Assembly: GCA_016462625.1 (NCBI GenBank) | Contig: JAEMSV010000050.1 | Span: 1 to 27,111, forward strand | From: Solirubrobacteraceae bacterium | Lineage (GTDB): Bacteria > Actinomycetota > Thermoleophilia > Solirubrobacterales > Solirubrobacteraceae | DNA length: 27,111 nucleotides | Reading direction: 5' to 3' | Part shown: in pieces, positions 1 to 7,212 of the stretch | Numbering within the stretch: position 1 is the first letter of the stretch | Layout: the number at the start of each line of letters is the position of its first letter | Position numbers and translations under genes: made by a program | The notes under the pieces: model-generated | The model's input: only the letters and a program-made list of their open reading frames with translations | Databases searched by the model: none | What the model was told of the DNA's origin: nothing

Positions 1-902
1 TCGGCCCCGGCGACGAGGTCCTCGTCCCCGGCCACACCTTCATCGCGACCTGGCTGGCGGTCACCGCCACCGGCGCCAAGCCGGTCCCCGCCGAACCGGA
101 CGCCCAGACCGGCAACGTCGATCCCGTCAGCGTCGCCGAGCGCCTCGGTCCCCGGACCAAGGCGATCGTCGTGGTGCACCTCTACGGGCAGGCGATGGAT
201 CTCGAGCCCCTCCGGCGCTTCGGACTGCCGATCGTCGAGGACGCGGGCCAGTCGCCGCTCGCGCGCATCAACGGCACGCTCGCCGGTGCCCTCGGCGACA
301 TCGCCGCGTTCTCGTTCAACCCCGGCAAGAACCTCGGCGCCTACGGCGACGCCGGGGCGGTCACGACGAACGACCCGGCGCTCGCCGACAAGGTCCGCCA
401 GCTGCGCAACTACGGCACGAAGGTCCGGTACGAACACGAGATCGCCGGCGTGAACTCGCGGCTGGACCCGATCCAGGCCGCCATGCTGCGCGTCAAGCTG
501 CGCCACCTCGCCGACTGGAACGGCCGCCGCCACGCACTCGCCGTCCGCTACTGGAACGGGCTGATGGGCACGCCCGGCCTGCAGCTCCCGCGGGTCGCAC
601 CCGGCGCCGAGCCCGTCTGGCATCTGTTCGTCGTCCGCCATCCGCAGCGCGACGCCCTGGCCGAGCACCTGCTCGAGCGGGGGATCGAGACCCGCGTGCA
701 CTACCCCGAGCCGCCGCACCTGTCGGGGGCCTACGCAAACGCCGGTATCCGCACTGGCGCACTGCCGCTCACCGAAGCGTGGGCGCGCGAGTGCCTCAGC
801 CTGCCGATCGGCCCGCACATGCCCGCCGAGCACGTCGACCACGTGATCTCCGCGGTCCAGAGCTTCGGCCAGCAGCAGCCCGAGCTGCGCCTCGTCGGCT
901 GA
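1..902 (+). CDS. DegT/DnrJ/EryC1 sugar aminotransferase (5' partial)
   Basis: The open frame runs in from the window edge (first full codon at 3) and ends at TGA 900-902, giving about 299 visible residues of a family that is usually 360-400 long, so only the N-terminal part is missing. It is a PLP-dependent aminotransferase acting on a nucleotide-linked keto sugar. The VEDAGQS segment and FSFNPGKNLGA are family signatures; the lysine encoded at 327-329 should form the Schiff base with PLP. Its sequence is close to the complete aminotransferase at 1437-2570 (for example VHLYGQAMDLEPL against VHLYGRAADWKPL), so the two look like duplicates. Whether both act on the same 3-keto sugar, or one has another substrate, cannot be read here. 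It lies upstream of the promoter at 916-942, so it probably belongs to an earlier transcript. Confidence 0.93.
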   Translation, partial: GPGDEVLVPGHTFIATWLAVTATGAKPVPAEPDAQTGNVDPVSVAERLGPRTKAIVVVHLYGQAMDLEPLRRFGLPIVEDAGQSPLARINGTLAGALGDIAAFSFNPGKNLGAYGDAGAVTTNDPALADKVRQLRNYGTKVRYEHEIAGVNSRLDPIQAAMLRVKLRHLADWNGRRHALAVRYWNGLMGTPGLQLPRVAPGAEPVWHLFVVRHPQRDALAEHLLERGIETRVHYPEPPHLSGAYANAGIRTGALPLTEAWARECLSLPIGPHMPAEHVDHVISAVQSFGQQQPELRLVG

Positions 903-915
903 GCCGCACCGGCCC

Positions 916-942
916 TCAAGGGCCGCGCTGGCACGCCGATGA
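916..942 (+). promoter_or_regulatory. Candidate sigma-28 (FliA-type) promoter of the ketoisomerase-aminotransferase-GT genes
   Basis: TCAA at 916-919 is followed by 15 bases and GCCGATGA at 935-942. The FliA/WhiG consensus is TAAA-N15-GCCGATAA. It lies in the only gap between the partial aminotransferase and the ketoisomerase. Transcription would begin near 949, leaving a leader of about 38 bases with AGGAG at 975-979 ahead of ATG 988. Confidence 0.7.
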
Positions 943-987
943 CCCGGGTGTGCCCCTCGTCGCTCCCACCCCTCAGGAGAGCCCAGC

Positions 988-1440
988 ATGGCAATGAGCG
1001 ATTGCCGGATCATCGGCTTCCCCAAGGTGGAAGACCCGCGCGGCAACCTCACCTTCATCGAGGGTGAGAACCACATCGACTTCGACATCAAGCGCGTCTA
1101 CTACATCTACGACGTGCCGGGTGGCGCTGAGCGCGGCGGCCACGCGCATCGCGGCACCGACGAGCTGCTGATCTCCATGTCCGGCAGCTTCGACGTCCTC
1201 CTCCACGATGGGCAGATCGAGCAGCGCTTCCACCTGAACCGCTCGCACTACGGCCTGTACATCCCCGCGATGACGTGGCGGTCGCTCGAGAACTTCTCGT
1301 CCGGCTCCGTCTGCCTGGTCCTCGCCTCGCAGGGCTACGACGAGGCCGACTACTACCGCGACCGCGACGAGTTCCGCGCGGCCGTGGGCGCGCAGGAGAC
1401 CTCGAAGGCCCTCGGCCCGCCGGCCCGCCTGGCCGCGTGA
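988..1440 (+). CDS. dTDP-4-keto-6-deoxyglucose 3,4-ketoisomerase (FdtA/QdtA type)
   Basis: A 150-residue single-domain cupin of the WxcM/FdtA family. Members move the keto group of dTDP-4-keto-6-deoxyglucose from C4 to C3, the step that commits the sugar to 3-amino-3,6-dideoxyhexoses (dTDP-Fuc3N or dTDP-Qui3N). The family signature ERGGHAHR lies at residues 48-55, with the two histidines (H52, H54) that act in catalysis; YIPAMTWRSLENF follows at about 91-103. FdtA and QdtA differ in product stereochemistry at C4, which I cannot assign by eye. ATG 988 is chosen because AGGAG (975-979) sits eight bases upstream. The stop overlaps the GTG start of the next gene, an aminotransferase, which is the expected next enzyme. 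Confidence 0.9.
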   Translation: MAMSDCRIIGFPKVEDPRGNLTFIEGENHIDFDIKRVYYIYDVPGGAERGGHAHRGTDELLISMSGSFDVLLHDGQIEQRFHLNRSHYGLYIPAMTWRSLENFSSGSVCLVLASQGYDEADYYRDRDEFRAAVGAQETSKALGPPARLAA

Positions 1441-2570
1441 CGCAGACCGTCCCCTATCTCGATCTCCACGCGGCGTACGACGAGCTGCGCACGGAGATCG
1501 ACGCCGCGATCCACCGGGTCCTGGACTCCGGGCGGTACGTCCTCGGCCCCGAGGTGGAGCAGTTCGAGGCGGAGCTCGCCGCGCACACCGGCACGCAGCA
1601 TGCGGTCGGCGTCGCCAGCGGGCTCGACGCCCTGGAGCTGGCGCTGCGCGCTCTGGACGTCGGCCCCGGCGACGAGGTCATCGTGCCGTCGAACACCTAC
1701 ATCGCGACGTGGCTGGCCGTGTCGGCCGTCGGCGCGACGATCGTGCCGGTCGAACCCGACCCGCAGACGACGCTGATCGAGGCGGATGCCGTTCGCGCCG
1801 CGATCACCCCGCGCACCGCCGCGGTCCTGGTCGTCCACCTCTACGGGCGGGCGGCCGACTGGAAGCCGCTGCGCGAGCTGTGCGACGCCCACGGGCTCGC
1901 CCTGGTCGAGGACGCGGCCCAGAGCCACGGCGCCGAGCGCGACGGGCGCCGAGCGGGCGCCTTTGGCCACGTCGGCTGCTTCAGCTTCTACCCGTCGAAG
2001 AACCTCGGGGCTCTCGGTGAGGCGGGAGCCATCTCCACGGATGATGCCGCCGTGGCGGACCGGGTCCGGATGCTGCGCAACTACGGGTCGGAGCAGCGCT
2101 ACCACCACCTCGAGAAGGGCCGCAACTCGCGGATCGACCCGATGCAGGCCGCCGTGTTGCGCGCCAAGCTCCCGCACCTCGACGTGTGGAACGAGCGGCG
2201 CCGGGCGGTCGGCAGGTTCTACCTCGACGCGCTGCGTGACGTCCCCGGGCTCGTGCTCCCCTCCGGCGCAGGCATCGACGACGCCCATCACATCTTCCTC
2301 GTGCGCTCGTGTGAACGTGACGCGCTGCGCGCGCGGCTCACGGCGCTCGGCATCGGCACCGAGGTCCACTACCCGATCCCGCCGCACCGCAGCGACGCCT
2401 ACGCCGACCTGGCCATGCCCGCCGACGCCTTCCCGATCGCCAATCAGCTCGCCGACGAGGTCTTCAGCCTCCCGATGGGCCCGCACCTGGGCGCAGACAA
2501 CGCCGAGCGCGTCGCCGCCGCCGTCCACCAGGCGACTGCGTCACTAACGACGTTCGCCCACACCGCCTGA
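1437..2570 (+). CDS. dTDP-3-amino-3,6-dideoxyhexose aminotransferase (FdtB/QdtB type, DegT family)
   Basis: The frame is open further upstream, but GTG 1437 overlaps the preceding TGA (GTGA) and gives a normal N-terminus with the family motif VPYLDL, so I use it; the product has 377 residues. The PLP lysine is K188 in FSFYPSKNLGA, and VEDAAQS precedes it. With a 3,4-ketoisomerase directly upstream, the expected reaction is glutamate-dependent amination of the 3-keto sugar to dTDP-3-amino-3,6-dideoxyhexose. Translational coupling by a 4-base overlap supports joint action. It is a close relative of the partial enzyme at the left edge and more distant from the one at 16058-17149. The gene next downstream is a glycosyltransferase eight bases on. 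Confidence 0.9.
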   Translation: MTQTVPYLDLHAAYDELRTEIDAAIHRVLDSGRYVLGPEVEQFEAELAAHTGTQHAVGVASGLDALELALRALDVGPGDEVIVPSNTYIATWLAVSAVGATIVPVEPDPQTTLIEADAVRAAITPRTAAVLVVHLYGRAADWKPLRELCDAHGLALVEDAAQSHGAERDGRRAGAFGHVGCFSFYPSKNLGALGEAGAISTDDAAVADRVRMLRNYGSEQRYHHLEKGRNSRIDPMQAAVLRAKLPHLDVWNERRRAVGRFYLDALRDVPGLVLPSGAGIDDAHHIFLVRSCERDALRARLTALGIGTEVHYPIPPHRSDAYADLAMPADAFPIANQLADEVFSLPMGPHLGADNAERVAAAVHQATASLTTFAHTA

Positions 2571-2578
2571 TCCTCAGC

Positions 2579-4021
2579 ATGCTCGAGCCGCTGCCCGAGA
2601 ACCCGAAGATCAGCGTCATCTCGACGGTCTACCAGCACGAGCGCTTCGTCGCCCGCGCCCTCGAGAGCGTCCTGGCCCAGGACTGGCCGCGCGAGCAGCT
2701 GCAGTACGTGATCGTCAACGACGGCTCCACCGACGGCAGCCGGGAGATCCTCGACGACTACGCGGCACGCCACCCGTTCATCCGCGTCATCCACCAGGAG
2801 AACGGCGGGCTCAAGGCCGCGATCAATCGCGCGATGTCCGAGGTCGACGGCGACCTGATCCGCCCGCTCTCCGGCGACGACATGCTCCCGCCGGGCGCGC
2901 TCCGCGTCGCCGCAGAGCACATGATCGCCAACCCCGGCATCGGCCTGCTGTACAGCGACATGACGATCATCGACGACGAGGACCGCGTGACCGCGCCGTC
3001 GTTCATGGCCTTCAACGACAAGAAGCCGTTCGTGGGCCGGCCTCTCGGAGAGCTGCTGTCCGCGAACTTCGTCTCCAGCGGGTCGGTGATGCTGCGCGGC
3101 GCGCTCCGCGACCATGTGCATCCGCTCCCCGACGAGGCCGCGTGGGAGGACTACTGGTGGGCCTGGCGCGTGGCGCAGGTCGCCGACCTCGACTTCCTCG
3201 ACACGAGCACCTACCTCTACCGCTCGCACGGTTCGAACATGTCCTTCGGCGTGAGCGGCGCGAAGCAGGCGCATGCGTTCAAGGAGGAGATCCGGTTCCG
3301 GCGGCACATGCTGAGCTGCGTGGAACCGGGCCAGGTGAGCTCGGTTTGGGCCATGCGCGGCTACGGCCAGCTGCTGCGCATGGCGACGATCGTCACCGAG
3401 CAGCTGCGCGAATCTCCAGAGACCGTGATGCCCGTCACCCCTGAGCAGCGCGCAGACGCCGAGATCGAGGCCGCCGAGGCGCTCGGCGCCGCCGGCCACG
3501 GCGACATGGCCCTCGCCAGCGTGCACTGCGTGCGCGCACTCGGCCGTGACCCGCACCGGGACGACATGCGCCAGCTCTCGCGGCACCTGCATGCGGCCGT
3601 GCGCGACGGCGCCGACGCACCGAGTGCGACGGACGCCGTCGAGGAGCTCCTCCGCGACATGCGCGGCTTCGTCACGATCGCTGATGCCGACGAGCTCGTC
3701 GCGCAGCCCGAGCTTCTACGCGTCTACGGGGAGACCATCTCCGCCGCCGACGACGCAACGCTGCTGATCCACGCCGCGGGCTGGCCCGGCGAGCGTGCCG
3801 GCCGCGAGCTCGGCGGCCTCCTCGACCGATACGAGATCACCGCCGACGTGCTCGCCCACCCTGGCCCGGCGAGCGACCGCCCCGCGCTCCTGCGCCATGC
3901 GCACGCCGTGCTGTCGGCGCGCGACGGGGTCATGCCCCCGCACTTCGGGGTCGCCGACGCGGCCGCGCTCAGGGCCCGCGCCGAGCGGCGCTGGGCCGTG
4001 GGCGACCAGGCTGCCGCCTAG
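2579..4021 (+). CDS. Family 2 glycosyltransferase with extra C-terminal domain
   Basis: 480 residues. The N-terminal GT-A domain spans about residues 8-230: ISVISTVYQHERF opens it, NDGS is at 47-50 and the metal-binding SGDD is at 98-101, so nucleotide-sugar transfer is expected. The remaining 200 or so residues are unusual for the family. A helical stretch (about 290-340) resembles one TPR-like unit, and a segment with ADADELVAQPELL, an ATLLIHAAGW strand and LLRHAHAVLS at about 360-460 looks like a Rossmann-type half domain. The same architecture occurs in the paralogue at 9982-11445, with a strongly conserved GT core. The partner sugar is probably the aminodideoxyhexose made by the genes just upstream. 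No ribosome binding site is clear before ATG 2579; coupling to the upstream gene is likely. Confidence 0.88.
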   Translation: MLEPLPENPKISVISTVYQHERFVARALESVLAQDWPREQLQYVIVNDGSTDGSREILDDYAARHPFIRVIHQENGGLKAAINRAMSEVDGDLIRPLSGDDMLPPGALRVAAEHMIANPGIGLLYSDMTIIDDEDRVTAPSFMAFNDKKPFVGRPLGELLSANFVSSGSVMLRGALRDHVHPLPDEAAWEDYWWAWRVAQVADLDFLDTSTYLYRSHGSNMSFGVSGAKQAHAFKEEIRFRRHMLSCVEPGQVSSVWAMRGYGQLLRMATIVTEQLRESPETVMPVTPEQRADAEIEAAEALGAAGHGDMALASVHCVRALGRDPHRDDMRQLSRHLHAAVRDGADAPSATDAVEELLRDMRGFVTIADADELVAQPELLRVYGETISAADDATLLIHAAGWPGERAGRELGGLLDRYEITADVLAHPGPASDRPALLRHAHAVLSARDGVMPPHFGVADAAALRARAERRWAVGDQAAA

Positions 4022-4050
4022 CGGCGATTCTGGCCGACGCGTCACCAACC

Positions 4051-4077
4051 TCAAGCCCGTCCAGGGGACGCCGACAA
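4051..4077 (+). promoter_or_regulatory. Candidate sigma-28 (FliA-type) promoter of the nine-gene acyl/glycan operon
   Basis: TCAA at 4051-4054, 15 bases, then GCCGACAA at 4070-4077, in the 134-base gap before the GNAT gene. The sequence continues CCAGGGTGTG, nearly the same as after the promoters at 916 and 22621. The leader would be about 70 bases, and I see no strong ribosome binding site in front of ATG 4156. Confidence 0.65.
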
Positions 4078-4155
4078 CCAGGGTGTGACGTCCCCTCGTC
4101 GTCGCGCGCTCATTCGCCGAGCGCCGAACTTCATCCACCTCCCAAGTCGCCCCTG

Positions 4156-4746
4156 ATGGCCGAACGCCTCGTCGGAGATCACATCGAGCTTCGGGCACTG
4201 CGCCCCGAAGACGCCGAGCGCACCCTCGCCTGGCGCCAGAGCCCCCGTGCCCGCTGGCTGAACGCCGGCGCGCAGACCGTCGGCGAGCAGCGCGCGTGGA
4301 TCGCCTCGCGCCCCGACAGCGAGCGCAACTACATCATCGAGCTGAAGGACGGCCGAGCCGTCGGGATGCTGTCGCTCATCGGGATCGACCCCGTCCATCG
4401 CCACGCCGAGACCGCGCGGTTCCTGATCGGGGACGAGGACGCCGTGCGTGGCGTGCCCGCTGCCGTCGAGTCCATGAAGCTGCTGTACGACCACGCCTTC
4501 GGCGAGCTCGGGCTGAACCGCCTGTACGGCCTCGTGCCCGAGGGCAACCGCCGCTCGATCACCTGGCAGTGCTACCTCGGCATGCGCGAGGAAGGCCGCC
4601 TGCGGCGCCACCTGTTCTTCGACGGCGTCTGGCAGGACGCCGTGTGCCTCGGGATGCTCGAGGACGAGTACCGGGAGATCGCCGCTCCCCGGATGACGAC
4701 GCTGATCGCCGCCGCGCGCAGCACCACCAAGGAGACGATCTCATGA
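4156..4746 (+). CDS. GNAT-family N-acyltransferase (RimJ/RimL-like)
   Basis: 196 residues with a GNAT fold. It opens with IELRALRPEDAERTLAWR, carries the FLIGDEDAVRGV region where acyl-CoA pyrophosphate is usually bound, and has LGLNRLYGLVPEGNRRS and YLGMREEGRLRRH near the C-terminus, as in the Acetyltransf_3 group that includes nucleotide-sugar acetyltransferases such as PseH and WecD. As first gene of the operon that builds carrier-bound acyl groups, it may acylate the amino group of the aminodideoxyhexose, using acyl-ACP or acyl-CoA. That is an inference; a protein N-acetyltransferase role cannot be excluded by sequence alone. The stop overlaps the ATG of the ACP gene (ATGA). Confidence 0.85.
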   Translation: MAERLVGDHIELRALRPEDAERTLAWRQSPRARWLNAGAQTVGEQRAWIASRPDSERNYIIELKDGRAVGMLSLIGIDPVHRHAETARFLIGDEDAVRGVPAAVESMKLLYDHAFGELGLNRLYGLVPEGNRRSITWQCYLGMREEGRLRRHLFFDGVWQDAVCLGMLEDEYREIAAPRMTTLIAAARSTTKETIS

Positions 4747-5042
4747 TCAGCACCCTCGACGAGGGCACCGTCCAGGACCTCATCTTCGCCGCGCTCGAGC
4801 GATTGAACGACGACCTCGAGACGCCCGTCGAGATCGCCCCGGAGACCCCCTTGTTCGGCAGCGGCTCCGAGATCGACTCGTTCGACCTCGTCGCCCTCAT
4901 CGTCGACGTGGAGGCCGCGCTGCGCACGCACGGCCTCGAGGTCACGCTGACCAACGACGAGGCGATCAGCCGCGAGGTCTCGCCGTTCACGGACGTCCAG
5001 GCCATGACGGCGTACATCCTGGAACTCGCGCGAGCCGGCTGA
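4743..5042 (+). CDS. Acyl carrier protein 1
   Basis: 99 residues. The helix-loop-helix context and the D45-S46 pair in GSEIDSFDLVAL mark the likely phosphopantetheine attachment serine; the usual motif is DSL or DSM, and DSF is a variant. The N-terminus VQDLIFAALERLN forms the first amphipathic helix. It is longer than a housekeeping AcpP (about 78), with an extended loop between helices II and III. The start ATG overlaps the GNAT stop by four bases and the stop overlaps the ketoacyl synthase start by one base, so ACP and synthase are translated together. It most likely carries the acyl chain built by the next two enzymes for transfer to a sugar. Confidence 0.85.
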   Translation: MISTLDEGTVQDLIFAALERLNDDLETPVEIAPETPLFGSGSEIDSFDLVALIVDVEAALRTHGLEVTLTNDEAISREVSPFTDVQAMTAYILELARAG

Positions 5043-6028
5043 TGGCCGCCCGGATCCTCGGAACCGGAAGCGCGCTCCCCGAGCACGTCGAGACCAACGA
5101 CGAGCTCTGCGCGTCGCTGGCCGGCGTGACCCCCGAGGACATTGTGGCCAAGTCGGGGATCCATTCCCGCCGCATCGCGGGGCCGGACGACACCGCCACG
5201 GCCCTGGCGACCGACGCAGCGCGTCACGCGCTCGAGAACGCCGGCGTCGCGGCGGATCAGGTCGGCCTGGTCGTCGCGTGCACGTACAGCGCCGACTACG
5301 TCTTCCCGCCGGCCTCGGTCAAGGTCGCCGCCGAGCTCGGCTGCGCCGGGCCGCAGTGCTTCGATCTGCAGGCCAACTGCACGGGCTTCGTCAACGGTCT
5401 CACCGTGGCCGCCGATCGCCTCGCCGGTGACCCCGAGCTCGGCCACGCGATCGTGATCGGCGTCGAGCTGCAGACGCGCTTCGTCGACCGCACCGACGGC
5501 GAGATCGCGTCGTCCTTCGCGGACGGCGCCGCGGCGGCCGTCCTCGGCGCATCCGACGCACCCGGCGGACTGCTCGGCTCGGCCTTCGCGACCGACGCGT
5601 CGAACTGGGAGGCCGTCCGCCTGCGCGCCGGCGGCTCGAGCTACCCGATGGGGCACGCCGCGCTCGACAACGGCGCCGGGCACATCGAGCAGGCGCCGCT
5701 CGCTCCCGGCCGCCAGGCGATCACGCACCTCCCGGGCACCATTCGCCGTGCGTGCGAGAAGGCGGACGTCGAGCTCGCCGACATCGATCTCATCCTCTTC
5801 CACCAGGCCAACCGCCCGCTCATCGACTACCTGATGCGCAAGCTGCGCATCGATCCGTCGAAGACCCACACCAACGTCGAGCACGTCGGCAACACCGGGG
5901 CCGCGTCCGTGGGCATCGTCCTGGACGAGGCCGCCCGCGACGGCCGGCTCGCCCCGGGCGCGAAGGTCCTCCTCGCCGCCGCAGGCGCCGGGTTCACGTT
6001 CGGCGCGAGCGTCTGGGAATGGGCATGA
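5042..6028 (+). CDS. 3-oxoacyl-ACP synthase III (FabH-like)
   Basis: 328 residues, normal length for KAS III. The catalytic triad is complete: C113 in LQANCTGFVNG, H254 in ILFHQANRPL and N284 in EHVGNTGAASV. FabH enzymes condense an acyl-CoA primer with malonyl-ACP to make a 3-oxoacyl-ACP. In this setting (dedicated ACP upstream; ketoreductase and hydratase domains downstream) it would make a short 3-oxoacyl-ACP such as acetoacetyl-ACP rather than serve membrane lipid synthesis. Similar KAS III genes occur in sugar-acylation loci, such as the one for modified viosamine of P. syringae flagellin. Starts at ATG 5042, which shares a base with the ACP stop (TGATG), and ends in an ATGA overlap. Confidence 0.92.
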   Translation: MAARILGTGSALPEHVETNDELCASLAGVTPEDIVAKSGIHSRRIAGPDDTATALATDAARHALENAGVAADQVGLVVACTYSADYVFPPASVKVAAELGCAGPQCFDLQANCTGFVNGLTVAADRLAGDPELGHAIVIGVELQTRFVDRTDGEIASSFADGAAAAVLGASDAPGGLLGSAFATDASNWEAVRLRAGGSSYPMGHAALDNGAGHIEQAPLAPGRQAITHLPGTIRRACEKADVELADIDLILFHQANRPLIDYLMRKLRIDPSKTHTNVEHVGNTGAASVGIVLDEAARDGRLAPGAKVLLAAAGAGFTFGASVWEWA

Positions 6029-7212
6029 GCGCCCCGAAGCCGTACGAGGCCATCGAAGTCGGCGACCGCGAGTCGGTCCGTCATCGCGTGACCGAGGACG
6101 ACGTGCGCCGCTTCGTCGAGATGACGGGCGACGACAACCCGCTGCATGTCGACCGGGGCTACGCCGAGACCACGCCCTTCAAGGACATCGTCGTCCACGG
6201 GATGCTCGGCGCCTCCTTCCTCTCGACGGTCATCGGCACCAAGCTGCCCGGCACCGGCGCGCTGTGGGTCTCGCAGAGCTTCGACTTCAAGGCGCCCGTG
6301 CGGCTCGGCGACGACCTCGAGATCAGCGCGACGGTGACCGCCAAGCACGACAGCCAGCGCATGCTCGATCTCGACGCGCAGATCACCAACCAGCGCGGCG
6401 AGACACTGCTGTCCGGCAGCGGCCGGGTCCGCGTCCTCGAACCGGCGCCGGCCCCCGAGCCGACGCCGGGCCTCCCCCCGGTCGCACTGGTGACCGGCGG
6501 CTCGGGCGGCATCGGACGCAGCATCTGCACCGCGCTCGGGCGGGCGGGGCTCAGCGTCATCGTCGGCTTCGGCCGTGACGAGGAGCGTGCCGCAGAGACC
6601 GTCCGCGAGATCGAAGGCGCGGGCGGCGCGGCCCGCGCGATCGGCGCCGACCTGACCGCGCCGGGTGCCGGCGCGGACCTCGTCGCCGCAGCCGAGCGTG
6701 CGTACGGCCCGGTGGGCGTCGTCGTGAACAACGCGTCGGGGCGGATCACCTCGCGGCCGGTCGACGAGCTCGACTGGGCCGACGTGCAGGCCCACCTCGA
6801 CGTGCAGGTCCGCAGCGCCATCGAGCTCGTCCGCGCCGCGGTTCCCGGCATGCGTGCCGCGGGCGCCGGGCGCGTCATCACCATCACGTCGCAGGTCGTC
6901 GACCAGCCGACCGCCGGCTGGGCCGGCTACGCCATGGCGAAGTCCGCGCTGACCAGCCTGACGATGCACCTCGCCGAGGAGCTCGGCCCCCACGGCATCA
7001 CCGCGAACTGCGTCGCTCCCGGTCTCACCGATACGCGACTCGTGGGCGACATGCCCGAGAAGGCCCGCCTGCTCGCCGCGCGCGCGACCCCCCGCCGCCG
7101 CCTCGGCGCACCGGACGATGTCGGCGCGGCGGTGGCGTACCTCGCATCGCCGGAGGCCGAGTACGTCACGGGCCAGACCCTGCGCGTCAACGGCGGGAAG
7201 GTCATGCGATGA
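6025..7212 (+). CDS. MaoC-like hydratase / SDR ketoreductase fusion
   Basis: 395 residues from ATG 6025, which overlaps the KAS III stop (ATGA); an ATG at 6019 is possible. Residues 1-137 are a MaoC/R-hydratase hot-dog domain with the active-site block DDNPLHVD (36-43) and IVVHGM (55-60). A proline-rich linker (139-152, APAPEPTPG) leads to a classical SDR of about 243 residues: TGGSGGIG (157-164) for NAD(P) binding, NNAS (235-238), catalytic S289, Y302 and K306 in YAMAK. Together they can reduce 3-oxoacyl-ACP and either dehydrate or re-hydrate it. The two functions are normally separate proteins. The join is genuine: the frame is continuous and both domains are intact. Ends in ATGA with the FkbH gene. 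Confidence 0.9.
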   Translation: MSAPKPYEAIEVGDRESVRHRVTEDDVRRFVEMTGDDNPLHVDRGYAETTPFKDIVVHGMLGASFLSTVIGTKLPGTGALWVSQSFDFKAPVRLGDDLEISATVTAKHDSQRMLDLDAQITNQRGETLLSGSGRVRVLEPAPAPEPTPGLPPVALVTGGSGGIGRSICTALGRAGLSVIVGFGRDEERAAETVREIEGAGGAARAIGADLTAPGAGADLVAAAERAYGPVGVVVNNASGRITSRPVDELDWADVQAHLDVQVRSAIELVRAAVPGMRAAGAGRVITITSQVVDQPTAGWAGYAMAKSALTSLTMHLAEELGPHGITANCVAPGLTDTRLVGDMPEKARLLAARATPRRRLGAPDDVGAAVAYLASPEAEYVTGQTLRVNGGKVMR

